15,875 nt of DNA from JAZDDE01 sp039714435 (lineage in GTDB: Bacteria > Gemmatimonadota > Gemmatimonadetes > Palauibacterales > Palauibacteraceae): the NCBI GenBank assembly GCA_039714435.1, contig JBDLJJ010000054.1, positions 1-15,875 on the forward strand, given 5' to 3'. Positions 1 through 5,996 of the stretch are shown here, one piece after another; position 1 is the first letter of the stretch; each line of letters begins with the position of its first letter. Both the position numbers and the translations under genes were made by a program. The notes under the pieces were generated by a model that worked only from the letters and a program-made list of their open reading frames with translations, was not told where the DNA came from and searched no databases.

Positions 1-2
1 CC

Positions 3-142
3 ATTCAATATAGCGACTAGGCGGCTTGGCAACGTGATTGGCTGCAAGGCGAGGCGGTACAAGAACAGGTGGATGACTGGCGTGGGCGACTGGTTGGCGC
101 ACCAGCATCGCTGGAATTGCCGACGGATAAACCGCGTCCCCA
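3..142 (+). pseudogene. Remnant of an NRPS condensation domain
   Basis: The third forward frame reads IQYSD, then a TAG stop at 18-20, then AAWQRDWLQGEAVQEQ, VDDWRGRLVGAP and ASLELPTDKPRP. This matches the conserved stretch of non-ribosomal peptide synthetase condensation domains of the form QYaDYAaWQR...YWrerLagAP..LELPTDrPRP. The TAG falls where the family has the tyrosine of the DYA motif (TAC/TAT to TAG). The similarity runs to about base 142 and stops at the tRNA, so the piece is both interrupted and cut off on the right; its left part lies outside the window. It is most likely a dead fragment left by a deletion or by insertion at the tRNA. The family match rests on reading the motif by eye, not on a search. 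Confidence 0.62.
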
Positions 143-216
143 TGGGCCCGGCAGGACTCGAACCTGCGACCTTGGGATTATGAGTCCCCTGCTCTAACCA
201 ACTGAGCTACGGGCCC
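143..216 (-). tRNA. tRNA with anticodon CAT (tRNA-Ile2 favoured, elongator Met possible)
   Basis: The minus strand folds as a full cloverleaf. The 7-bp acceptor stem is GGGCCCG with CGGGCCC, the D arm contains TAGCTCAGTTGGTTAGAGC, the anticodon loop is CTCATAA, and the T arm is GCAGGTTCGAACCTGC. The anticodon CAT is at complement(180..182). Discriminator A is at 143 and no CCA is encoded. A CAT anticodon means Met or, after lysidine modification by TilS, Ile2 reading AUA. The C4-G69 and C5-G68 pairs and the GACTCATAATC arm look more like Ile2 than elongator Met, but the sequence alone does not settle it. The 27-43 pair of the anticodon stem is a G/A mismatch. The NRPS remnant abuts its 3' end. 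Confidence 0.93.
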
Positions 217-552
217 GTTGCTGCGTCCGTTTACCGCGACGAAGCGCGACAACGTAGCCACCACCGCACTCCCCTGTCACCTCCCGAAACGCAGAGCGGC
301 GCGCAACGAGCCGAATGCCTCCGAGACCCGCTGGCGGGGCGCTTGCTGCCGCGAAGCGAGATTGGCTGCCCCCAGGCGCCGCGCGCCCCATAAACAAGGC
401 GGCAGCTGGCCCCTCGCTGAGCGGAAGAGAGCGCTCCGGCGGCGGAGATCCGAGACTCCGCTTGCCGCACCCAGGCATTTCTTAGACATTTGTGCCCTTC
501 AAGGGAGTCCCGGATTCCACCGGGTAAGGCTTCCCCTACACATGGATCGGGC
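217..552. other. Gene-free stretch between the tRNA and trkA
   Basis: About 340 bases lie between the 5' end of the minus-strand tRNA and the trkA start. Open frames here overlap one another on both strands and resemble nothing recognisable, as expected of GC-rich non-coding DNA. It should hold the promoters of both the tRNA and trkA, but no convincing -35/-10 pair stands out. A perfect 5-bp hairpin (CCCGG, loop ATTCCA, CCGGG) lies at 509-524, 28 bases before the trkA ATG, and could affect the trk leader. No known riboswitch was recognised. Confidence 0.6.
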
Positions 553-1905
553 ATGCGCGCAATCATCATCGGCGCCGGCGAAGTCGGGTACTACGTCGCA
601 GAGCGCCTTTCGAATGAGCAACACGACGTCGTGGTCGTGGACGTGGACAGCGACCGGCTCGGTTACGTAGAGACCCATCTCGATGTCGCCGTGCTGGAGG
701 GGAGCGGCGCCAGTCTGTCCGTTCTGCAGGAGGCGGGCATCGAGGGAGCTGGGCTTCTGGTAGCCGTCACCAGCGTCGATGAAGTCAACCTCGTCTGCGC
801 CATGTCCGCGCGCGCCAACCCCGATCTGCTGCGGGTGGCCCGCGTCTCCAACCCCGACTTCTACGAAAACGGCGAGGCGCTGGACCCGGGCCGCTTCGGC
901 GTCGATGTGCTGATCAATCCGGAGCGCGAACTGGCGGCTGAGACTTTCCGCCTGATTCAGTCGTCGGCCGCCCTGGACCTTCAGTTCTTCGCCAACGACG
1001 CCGTAGCCCTGGTGGGAGTGAAAGTCCAGGAGGGAGCCTTCACAGACGGGAAGACCCTGGCCGAAATCGGAAACACGGTCGGCCTGGCGCGTCAGCTCGT
1101 GGTCGCGGTGCAGCGGGACGGAGTTACCACCGTGCCCGAGGGCGACTTCCGGCTGCAAGCCGGCGACCTGGCCTACGTCACGGCGGCCCGGTCAGAGGTG
1201 TTCAACGTGCTGAAACTGGCTGGCCACGAGCGCTCAGCCCTACGCCGAGTCATGCTGGCCGGCGCCAGTCTGGAGGCGTACTACCTGGCCAAGATCCTGG
1301 AGGAGAACGACGTGCAGACGACCCTCCTCGTAGGCGATCCAGACCGCGCCCACGACCTGGCTGAGAAACTGGAAAAAACGCTGATTCTCAAAGGAGACCC
1401 GACCGAAGTCGAGCTACTCGAGTTCGAAGGCGTCGAAGAAGTGGATGCGTTTGTGGCCCTGACCGACGAGGACGACAAGAACATCATTTCTTCCCTTGTG
1501 GCGCGTGATATGGGAGCCCGGCAGGTAATTACGCTGATCAACAAGACAGACTACCTGCCGCTGGTCCGCCGTATCGGCCTGGACGCCGCGGTGAGCCCGA
1601 GGATCAGCGCTGCCAACGCCGTTCTCCGCTACGTTCGCCGGGGAAGCATCACCCGCGTGGCGGCGCTTAAGGACTGCAGCGCCGAGATGATCTCGTTCGT
1701 TGTCGCGGCCGACGCGCCCGTGGCCAACCAGCGGCTGGCCGACATCGACTTCCCGGACGACTCCCTCGTCGCGGCCGTCGTCCGGGATGACGGCCAGAAG
1801 ATGAGGATCCCGCGCGGAGACGATATTCTGCGGCCAGGTGACGAGGCCATCGTCTTTGCGCTGGAAAGCGCCATACCGGACGTCACCAAGCTCTTTCCCT
1901 CGTGA
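553..1905 (+). CDS. trkA: TrkA, NAD-binding regulatory subunit of the Trk potassium uptake system
   Basis: The 450-residue protein has the tandem architecture of TrkA: RCK_N, RCK_C, RCK_N, RCK_C. It is a cytoplasmic ring subunit that gates the TrkH channel in response to nucleotides. The first Rossmann domain opens with MRAIIIGAGEVGYYVAERLS, carrying GxGxxG at residues 7-12. The second repeat starts near residue 232 (RRVMLAGASLEAYYLAKIL), where the glycine motif is reduced to GASLEA, so nucleotide binding there is doubtful. The ATG at 553 is chosen because it places the Rossmann strand at the N-terminus, as in the family; an ATG in frame at 490 would add 21 residues unlike any TrkA. The stop overlaps the trkH GTG in the four bases GTGA, indicating translational coupling. 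Confidence 0.95.
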   Translation: MRAIIIGAGEVGYYVAERLSNEQHDVVVVDVDSDRLGYVETHLDVAVLEGSGASLSVLQEAGIEGAGLLVAVTSVDEVNLVCAMSARANPDLLRVARVSNPDFYENGEALDPGRFGVDVLINPERELAAETFRLIQSSAALDLQFFANDAVALVGVKVQEGAFTDGKTLAEIGNTVGLARQLVVAVQRDGVTTVPEGDFRLQAGDLAYVTAARSEVFNVLKLAGHERSALRRVMLAGASLEAYYLAKILEENDVQTTLLVGDPDRAHDLAEKLEKTLILKGDPTEVELLEFEGVEEVDAFVALTDEDDKNIISSLVARDMGARQVITLINKTDYLPLVRRIGLDAAVSPRISAANAVLRYVRRGSITRVAALKDCSAEMISFVVAADAPVANQRLADIDFPDDSLVAAVVRDDGQKMRIPRGDDILRPGDEAIVFALESAIPDVTKLFPS

Positions 1906-3398
1906 ACCTACGCGAAGTAGGGCACATCATCGGCGGGCTCCTGATGTGGGTTGCGATCGCCATGCTCCCGTCAGCCGCCATAGGAGCCAGCGAAGGCCTG
2001 CTCGGCGCGTGGATAGTTTCCGCAGCCGGCGTCGGCGGCATCGGCGCCCTGCTCTGGCTGCTGACCCCCCGCGAAGTAGAGATCAATCCGAGAGAGGCTC
2101 TGGCCGTCGTGGGCCTGGGCTGGATGGCGATCGTGGTCGCAGGAGCCCTTCCCTTCCTGACCACCGCGACTACGGCGAGTCTGTCAGCCGCCCTATTCGA
2201 ATCGGCCTCCGGATTCACGACCACGGGCGCCACCATCTTCCCGGTAATCGAGGATCTGCCCCGCAGCATCCTTCTGTGGCGCAGCCTGTCTCACTTCATG
2301 GGCGGGATGGGCATCATCGTCCTCGGAGTCGCCATCCTGCCACTCCTGGGCGTTGGTGGCGCGCAGCTCTTCCGGGCCGAAGCGCCCGGTATCTCGACCG
2401 ACCGCCTGCAGCCGCGTATCGCCACGACCGCCCGCTTGCTGTGGGGCGTCTATATCGGACTCACGGGAGCTCTTTTCGTGGCCTACCTGCTGCTCGGAGT
2501 GTCCGTGTTCGACGCCGTGAACCACGCTCTCAGTACGCTGGCCACCGGCGGATTTTCTACCCGAACCGCTTCCATGGCCGCCTTTTCGCCCGCCGTTCAG
2601 TGGGTCACGATCCTGTTCATGATCATGGCCGGTGTGAACTTCACCCTGCACTACCGGATGTTCAGCGGCCACTGGTCGCTCCCCCTCAAGAACCCGGAGT
2701 GGCGCTGGTATATCGGATCGATTCTGGTCGTCTCGGCCGTATCCTACCTGGTGTTGGCACTGGGCGACGGCATGTGGTCCGTGGCCGGCATGCGCCGGGC
2801 GGTGTTCAATGTGGTGGCCATACAGAGCACTACCGGATTCGCGACTGCGGACTTCGGCGCCTGGCCTTCCCTGCTCCAGGCGCTTCTACTCGGGCTCATG
2901 TTCGTGGGCGCCATGGGTGGATCGACCGGAGGCGGGTTCAAGATGGTCCGGGGAGCCGTCGTCGCTCAGCACGTGTTCGGTGAAGTGAAGAAGGTGCTCC
3001 ATCCGCGGGCAGTGATCGTGACGCGCCTGGGCGGACGGCCCGTTCCCGACCGCCTCGTACATAACGTGCTCGCCTTCCTGGCCCTGTACATGGTGACCCA
3101 CGCCATCGGGACCGTGATCCTCACCGCGCTGGGTGCGGACCTGGTAACCGCGCTCAGCGCGTCATTAGCCGCCATTTCGAGTATCGGACCGGGCCTCGCC
3201 GGAGTCGGACCGCTAGAGAACTACGCACACTTCAGCCCCCCGGCCCTGATCACACTGTCCGCGCTGATGCTGCTGGGAAGGCTGGAATTTTACACCCTGC
3301 TGGTGCTGCTTATCCCAGGTACCTGGATGCGTGCCGGAGGCGGATCAGCCGGCCCGAGCCTAGCCCGCATCCTGGCCCGAAAGACCCGCCGCGACTAG
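1902..3398 (+). CDS. trkH: TrkH/KtrB-family potassium channel subunit
   Basis: This is the 498-residue membrane pore of the Trk potassium uptake system, gated by TrkA encoded just upstream. It is strongly hydrophobic throughout and shows the four pore loops of the superfamily: FTTTGAT near residues 105-111, ATGGFST near 214-220, STTGFAT near 309-315 and SSIGPGLAG near 426-434. Each has the selectivity-filter glycine. A GGSTGGGFK turn at 339-347 is also typical of TrkH. The start is GTG at 1902, inside the last codons of trkA (GTGA overlap); there is no better start, as the N-terminal helix begins here. The length is normal for TrkH. Transport is expected to be driven by the membrane potential, possibly with Na+ or H+ coupling. 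Confidence 0.94.
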   Translation: MNLREVGHIIGGLLMWVAIAMLPSAAIGASEGLLGAWIVSAAGVGGIGALLWLLTPREVEINPREALAVVGLGWMAIVVAGALPFLTTATTASLSAALFESASGFTTTGATIFPVIEDLPRSILLWRSLSHFMGGMGIIVLGVAILPLLGVGGAQLFRAEAPGISTDRLQPRIATTARLLWGVYIGLTGALFVAYLLLGVSVFDAVNHALSTLATGGFSTRTASMAAFSPAVQWVTILFMIMAGVNFTLHYRMFSGHWSLPLKNPEWRWYIGSILVVSAVSYLVLALGDGMWSVAGMRRAVFNVVAIQSTTGFATADFGAWPSLLQALLLGLMFVGAMGGSTGGGFKMVRGAVVAQHVFGEVKKVLHPRAVIVTRLGGRPVPDRLVHNVLAFLALYMVTHAIGTVILTALGADLVTALSASLAAISSIGPGLAGVGPLENYAHFSPPALITLSALMLLGRLEFYTLLVLLIPGTWMRAGGGSAGPSLARILARKTRRD

Positions 3399-3409
3399 GC
3401 TAGGCCAGC

Positions 3410-3901
3410 ATGCTAACCCAAGTCACCGTGGTCGTAGCTACCGTCCTGTGTTCCCTCGTTGCGGGCTTTTTGTTCGCCTTCGCCGTGGTAGTCATGCCGG
3501 GAATCAAGAATCTGAGCGACCGCGAGTTTATTCGAGTCTTCCAGGAAGTCGACGGCGTGATCCAAAAAGGCCAGCCGCTGTTTGGGATTGTCTGGATTGG
3601 CTCGGTGGTCGCTCTGTTGCTAGCTGTAGCACTCGGGCTTGGGAAGTTCGCCGGACAGCAACAGCTGCTCCTGATCGTCGCTGGCTGCGCCTATTTCTTT
3701 GGAGTCCAACTTCCGACCATCGCGGTGAACATCCCGTTGAACAACGAGATCCAGGCTCTCGACGTGGACGGAGCGGACGAAACTGCGTGGCGTTCGGCTC
3801 GTGAACGGTTCGAGCAGCGCTGGAACCGCTGGAACACTTTCAGAACAGTCCTCGCCGTCCTGAGTGCTGGCACACTCTCAGTGGTGCTCCTGGGAATCTG
3901 A
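3410..3901 (+). CDS. DUF1772 (anthrone oxygenase-like) integral membrane protein
   Basis: A 163-residue protein with about four hydrophobic segments (roughly residues 5-30, 58-80, 84-105 and 143-162). It ends in the family signature FEQRWNRWNTFRTVLAVLSA, with PTIAVNIPLNNE before it, typical of DUF1772 (Pfam 'anthrone oxygenase'). The biochemical role of bacterial members is generally unknown; the oxygenase name comes from fungal polyketide enzymes and should not be carried over. The gene starts 11 bases after trkH on the same strand and probably rides on the trk transcript, though no strong Shine-Dalgarno sequence precedes the ATG. It is the last gene before the repeat arrays and converges on the antitoxin gene. 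Confidence 0.85.
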   Translation: MLTQVTVVVATVLCSLVAGFLFAFAVVVMPGIKNLSDREFIRVFQEVDGVIQKGQPLFGIVWIGSVVALLLAVALGLGKFAGQQQLLLIVAGCAYFFGVQLPTIAVNIPLNNEIQALDVDGADETAWRSARERFEQRWNRWNTFRTVLAVLSAGTLSVVLLGI

Positions 3902-3913
3902 GCGCCACAGGGT

Positions 3914-3959
3914 CGCATCCAGACCACCAATTCTCATCGTGCCCGAAATGAGGGATGCG
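3914..3959 (+). terminator. Nested hairpin after the DUF1772 gene, possible terminator
   Basis: A perfect 7-bp outer stem (CGCATCC at 3914-3920 with GGATGCG at 3953-3959) encloses a perfect 5-bp inner stem (CTCAT at 3933-3937 with ATGAG at 3948-3952). The two stems are contiguous on their 3' side. It begins 12 bases after the DUF1772 stop, between convergent genes. There is no T-run on either strand, so it is not a classic intrinsic terminator and may act another way or not at all. Confidence 0.35.
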
Positions 3960-3963
3960 CCGT

Positions 3964-4140
3964 GCGTGCAGGTTCGGTGTGCCCTGAGCGAAGCGTTCAA
4001 TCCTCCCGGGCCTGGAGCGTGAGTAGCGGGCAGCAGGCGCATGTCGGTGCGGCACGAACGAAGCGTTCAATTTGTAATTGCAGCGAGAGAGGGACGTGCC
4101 GATGCGCGTCCGCAGAACATACCCCAACGTTCCGAACATG
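3964..4140. repeat. Repeat array A, mosaic of short GC-rich units
   Basis: This stretch carries two copies of the 14-base core (A/G)CGAAGCGTTCAAT, at 3988-4001 and 4058-4071, each in a longer unit. Bases 3966-4040 match 5035-5109 of array B with 7 differences in 75. Bases 4061-4087 are identical to 5261-5287 and include the inverted repeat CAATT-TGT-AATTG. The array ends with a near copy of the last bases of upp (4122-4139). Frames open through the array on the minus strand, but they only translate the repeat and are not credible proteins. It lies between the convergent DUF1772 and antitoxin genes. Confidence 0.88.
4092..4111. other. Hairpin in array A matching the position of the post-upp hairpin
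   Basis: GGACGTG (4092-4098) pairs with CGCGTCC (4105-4111) through seven pairs, one of them G-T, around a 6-base loop. It sits at the same place relative to the conserved flanks as the hairpin at 5293-5311, though the two sequences differ almost completely. Flanks and total length are conserved, so the structure rather than the sequence appears to be kept. Confidence 0.4.
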
Positions 4141-4155
4141 ATGCGTGCGTGAAAG

Positions 4156-4473
4156 CTAACCGGCTTGGGCGATGACTTGCCCAATCTCAGCTGGTGTCGA
4201 ACCCGCTCTGAAGAGGGTTTTCATCAGGAGATCAATTGTCACCGAAGGGTCACCCGCCTCCATTTTTGCCACGCGCGACTGACTCGACCCGATGCGCTTG
4301 GCAAGCGTGGCCTGAGAAATCTTCTTTGCCCGGCGGCGGTGTCGGAGGTCGCGCGAGAGAGATACCCGTACGTCTACCAGCGCCATCTCAGCGTCCGAAA
4401 GTTCGAGAAATTCCTGGGTGTCACCTACTTTCCAGCCGGCGCTTTCCAGATCTCTTTTCTTGCTACTCTTCAT
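4156..4473 (-). CDS. XRE-family HTH antitoxin, HigA-like
   Basis: This 105-residue protein has a helix-turn-helix of the XRE/Cro type across about residues 45-95 (RRRAKKISQATLAKRIG, then SSQSRVAKMEAG). It follows an N-terminal segment (residues 18-40) of the kind that contacts the toxin in HigA antitoxins. It would neutralise the toxin encoded immediately upstream and repress their shared promoter. The ATG at 4473 overlaps the ancestral toxin stop in an ATGA, the classic coupling of toxin-first HigBA pairs. The frame is intact although the toxin is not. G+C looks lower than in neighbouring genes, and the pair sits between two repeat arrays, both pointing to horizontal arrival. HigA is a family assignment, not proof of function. 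Confidence 0.85.
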   Translation of the reverse strand: MKSSKKRDLESAGWKVGDTQEFLELSDAEMALVDVRVSLSRDLRHRRRAKKISQATLAKRIGSSQSRVAKMEAGDPSVTIDLLMKTLFRAGSTPAEIGQVIAQAG

Positions 4474-4806
4474 GTCTCACTCCTGTCGTACGCCTTCAAG
4501 CGCTGCTGACAAGTCTCGATCACTGCTTCGGCGTCGTCCGACTCTTCTTGCTGAATACGTGGACGATAACGACGGCGTCATCGTCGATCCTGTAGACGAT
4601 CCTCCACGTGCTGTCTGCGTCGTTGACGCGCAGCTCGTGACATCTCCTTCCAATGTTCGTCATGGGGCGCGACTGTGGCATGCCCAGTCGCTCTCCCGCT
4701 TGCAGCATTCGGATCAAGAAGCCTGCTTCCAACCGTGCTGTCTGAGAAAAGGGAGGCGACTTACCTGCTCGCTGAACCAAACGACCGGTTCATGGTCTTC
4801 AGACAT
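4470..4806 (-). pseudogene. Frameshifted RelE/HigB-type toxin (Gp49-like family)
   Basis: Three pieces in different frames join into one complete toxin of about 110 residues. The N-terminus from the ATG at 4806 reads MSEDHEPVVWFSEQV. The body (about 4762 to 4523) begins KSPPFSQTARLEAGFLIRML and includes HELRVNDADSTWRIVYRIDD and VFSKKSRTTPKQ. The C-terminus (4523 to 4473) reads VIETCQQRLKAYDRSET. Each junction lacks one base: GTAAG near 4762 where GTNAAG is expected, and CAGTG near 4523 where CAGGTG is expected. As written, a product could only start at a TTG at 4780 and stop at 4520, losing both ends. The intact family is an mRNA interferase whose C-terminal helix normally completes the fold. 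Either the toxin has decayed or there are two sequencing errors; neighbouring genes show none. The restored frame ends at 4470 in an ATGA overlap with the antitoxin. Confidence 0.8.
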
Positions 4807-4811
4807 AGCAC

Positions 4812-4840
4812 AACCTATGCCAGATTGGACATAATGTCAA
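4812..4840 (-). promoter_or_regulatory. Predicted promoter of the toxin-antitoxin pair
   Basis: On the minus strand a perfect -35 TTGACA (4840-4835) is followed after 17 bases by TAGGTT (4817-4812), a weak -10 with 3 of 6 matches. Transcription would begin near 4805, almost at the toxin ATG at 4806, so the message would be nearly leaderless. The operator-like palindrome at 4834-4849 overlaps the -35. Confidence 0.55.
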
Positions 4841-4849
4841 AACTGACAT
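4834..4849. promoter_or_regulatory. Operator-like inverted repeat over the TA promoter
   Basis: ATGTCA-AAAC-TGACAT is a perfect 6-bp inverted repeat with a 4-base spacer. It overlaps the TTGACA -35 hexamer. Position and symmetry suit a dimeric XRE antitoxin repressing its own promoter, the usual control in this family; binding itself is inferred. Confidence 0.55.
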
Positions 4850-4900
4850 ATGCTGAAGAAGCAAACGCCCGGTGTAAAGCGGTCTAACTACGGGTAGGAC

Positions 4901-4914
4901 GCGTATCGATACGC
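4901..4914. repeat. Perfect 14-base palindrome
   Basis: GCGTATCGATACGC is identical to its reverse complement. It occupies the place taken in other units of the array by GCGCGTCGGTGC-like sequence, at the edge of array B nearest the toxin promoter. Confidence 0.6.
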
Positions 4915-5292
4915 CGTGAGCGAGCGCTTAGTTCTCCCCGTGTTTGGGCCGTGGGTAGTCGGAAGGACGCGCGTCGGTGCAGCCGGAACGAAGCCTTCAA
5001 TTCTCCATACCTCCGGACGTGTATTCGAGTGGGGGTGCAGGTCCGGTGTGCGTTGAGCGAAGCGTTCAATCCTCCCGTGCCTGGAGCGTGGGTAGCCGGC
5101 AGCGGGCGCTTGGCGGTGCGGCCCGAGCAAAGCGCGCTCCCCTATCCGGAACGATGGTAGCGGAAGGACGCGCATCGGTGCGACCCGCACGAAGCGTTCA
5201 ATTCTCCATACCTCCGGACGTGTATTCGAGTGGGTGTGCAGGTCCGATGTGCGTTGAGCGAAGCGTTCAATTTGTAATTGCAGCGAGCGAAA

Positions 5293-5311
5293 GGTGCATC
5301 GGACCTGCACC
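5293..5311 (-). terminator. Hairpin after upp, probable weak terminator
   Basis: On the minus strand GGTGCA, loop GGTCCGA and TGCACC form a perfect 6-bp stem, 7 bases past the upp stop, followed by TTTCGC. Its position suggests termination of the selD-upp transcript, but the T-run is only three bases. The hairpin also belongs to the repeat array. Confidence 0.45.
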
Positions 5312-5318
5312 CCACGCG

Positions 5319-5996
5319 CTACCCCAGCGTTCCGAACAATCTATCGCCCGCATCCCCCAGCCCCGGCAGAATGTACCCACGTTCATTGAGCTGCCTGTCC
5401 AGCGCCGCAGTGAATACCCGCACGTCAGGATGCTCGTCGAGCAGACGCTGTACGCCCTCGGGAGCGGCCACGATCGACATGAGCCGAATCCTCTGCGCTC
5501 CTGATTGTTTCAGAAAGCCGATCGCCGCGCTGGCCGAACCCCCCGTCGCCAACATCGGATCCGTCACTATATAGTCCCGCGCCGCCGGGTTTGTCGGAAT
5601 CTTGAAGTAGTAATCAACCGGTTCGAGCGTGTCGTGATCCCGCTGCACCCCGATGTGACCCACCCGCATCGTGGGCACGAGGCGCATCACGCCCTCCACC
5701 ATCCCGAGACCCGCTCTAAGGATAGGCACAAGCGTGATCAACCTGCCCCGCACCTTTTCACCGGTCGTGTGCTCCAGCGGCGTTTCGACCTCTACCTCTT
5801 CCGTCTCCAGATCCGCCGTGACCTCGTAAGCCATGAGCATGGCGATCTCGTCCACCAGCTCCTTGAAGGTTTTCTTGGTCGTCTTTACGGACCGCAGCAG
5901 CCGCACCTTGTGACGAAGAAGTGGATGCGCCGTGATGATGAGGTTCGGAAACTCGGGTACCCGCGCCGCTACCGGACGCATCGTTGCGCTCTCCAT
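5319..5996 (-). CDS. upp: Uracil phosphoribosyltransferase
   Basis: This pyrimidine salvage enzyme converts uracil plus PRPP to UMP in the cytoplasm. The sequence shows PNLIITAHPLLRHKVRLLR near the N-terminus, GRLITLVPILRAGLGM near 85-100, the PRPP loop VTDPMLATGGSA near 144-155, and the uracil-binding tail GYILPGLGDAGDRLFGT at the end. All are diagnostic for upp. The ATG at 5996 overlaps the selD stop by one base (TGATG) with GGAGG four bases upstream, giving 225 residues; a GTG at 5999 would add one residue. An ATG at 5981 preceded by GGAGAG gives 220 residues, nearer the usual length of about 210, and is a fair alternative. It is cotranscribed with selD. The last ~20 bases are duplicated at 4122-4139. 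Confidence 0.95.
   Translation of the reverse strand: MESATMRPVAARVPEFPNLIITAHPLLRHKVRLLRSVKTTKKTFKELVDEIAMLMAYEVTADLETEEVEVETPLEHTTGEKVRGRLITLVPILRAGLGMVEGVMRLVPTMRVGHIGVQRDHDTLEPVDYYFKIPTNPAARDYIVTDPMLATGGSASAAIGFLKQSGAQRIRLMSIVAAPEGVQRLLDEHPDVRVFTAALDRQLNERGYILPGLGDAGDRLFGTLG

Larger units (their letters stand above)
4891..5340. repeat. Repeat array B, larger mosaic of the same units
   Basis: Four clear cores occur at 4988-5001 (one mismatch), 5057-5070, 5189-5202 and 5258-5271, plus two worn copies near 4918 and 5123. Bases 4961-5070 and 5162-5271 form a 110-base direct repeat offset by 201 bases, with 8 differences. Two unit types alternate: one with GGTAG(C)CGGNAG and GCGC..GGTGCG before the core, and one with GTGCAGGTCCGGTGTG before it. 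Three different right flanks follow the core (CCTCCCGTGCCTGGAGCG; TCTCCATACCTCCGGACG; TTGTAATTGCAGCGAG). The 201-base period is a multiple of three, so a minus-strand frame stays open through the array, but it merely repeats itself. The array fills the gap between upp and the toxin promoter and runs into the last bases of upp. Confidence 0.9.

Noticed and set aside
218..670. A 150-residue plus-strand frame and antisense frames between the tRNA and trkA
   Set aside because: They overlap each other and the trkA start, have low-complexity arginine/alanine content, and resemble no known protein.
1838..2983. A 381-residue plus-strand open frame overlapping trkH
   Set aside because: It is an arginine-rich shadow of trkH in another frame, common in GC-rich coding DNA.
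3840..4184. A 114-residue minus-strand open frame across array A
   Set aside because: It overlaps the ends of both the antitoxin and DUF1772 genes and reads the duplicated upp end and repeats; it is not a plausible protein.
4762..4806. A third frameshift in the toxin at the ATG at 4793
   Set aside because: An in-frame ATG at 4806 supplies a start for the N-terminal piece without needing another lost base.
4888..5310. A 140-residue minus-strand open frame with internal repeats (IERFAQRT, DLHTHSNTRPEVWRIE)
   Set aside because: It is the translation of the repeat array; it stays open because the 201-base period is a multiple of three. Similar frames run through array A and on the plus strand, with no ribosome-binding site or family match.
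3964..5340. Integron attC sites or a CRISPR array
   Set aside because: The units lack the RYYYAAC/GTTRRRY boxes of attC, and there are no regular spacers of near-equal length or cas genes.
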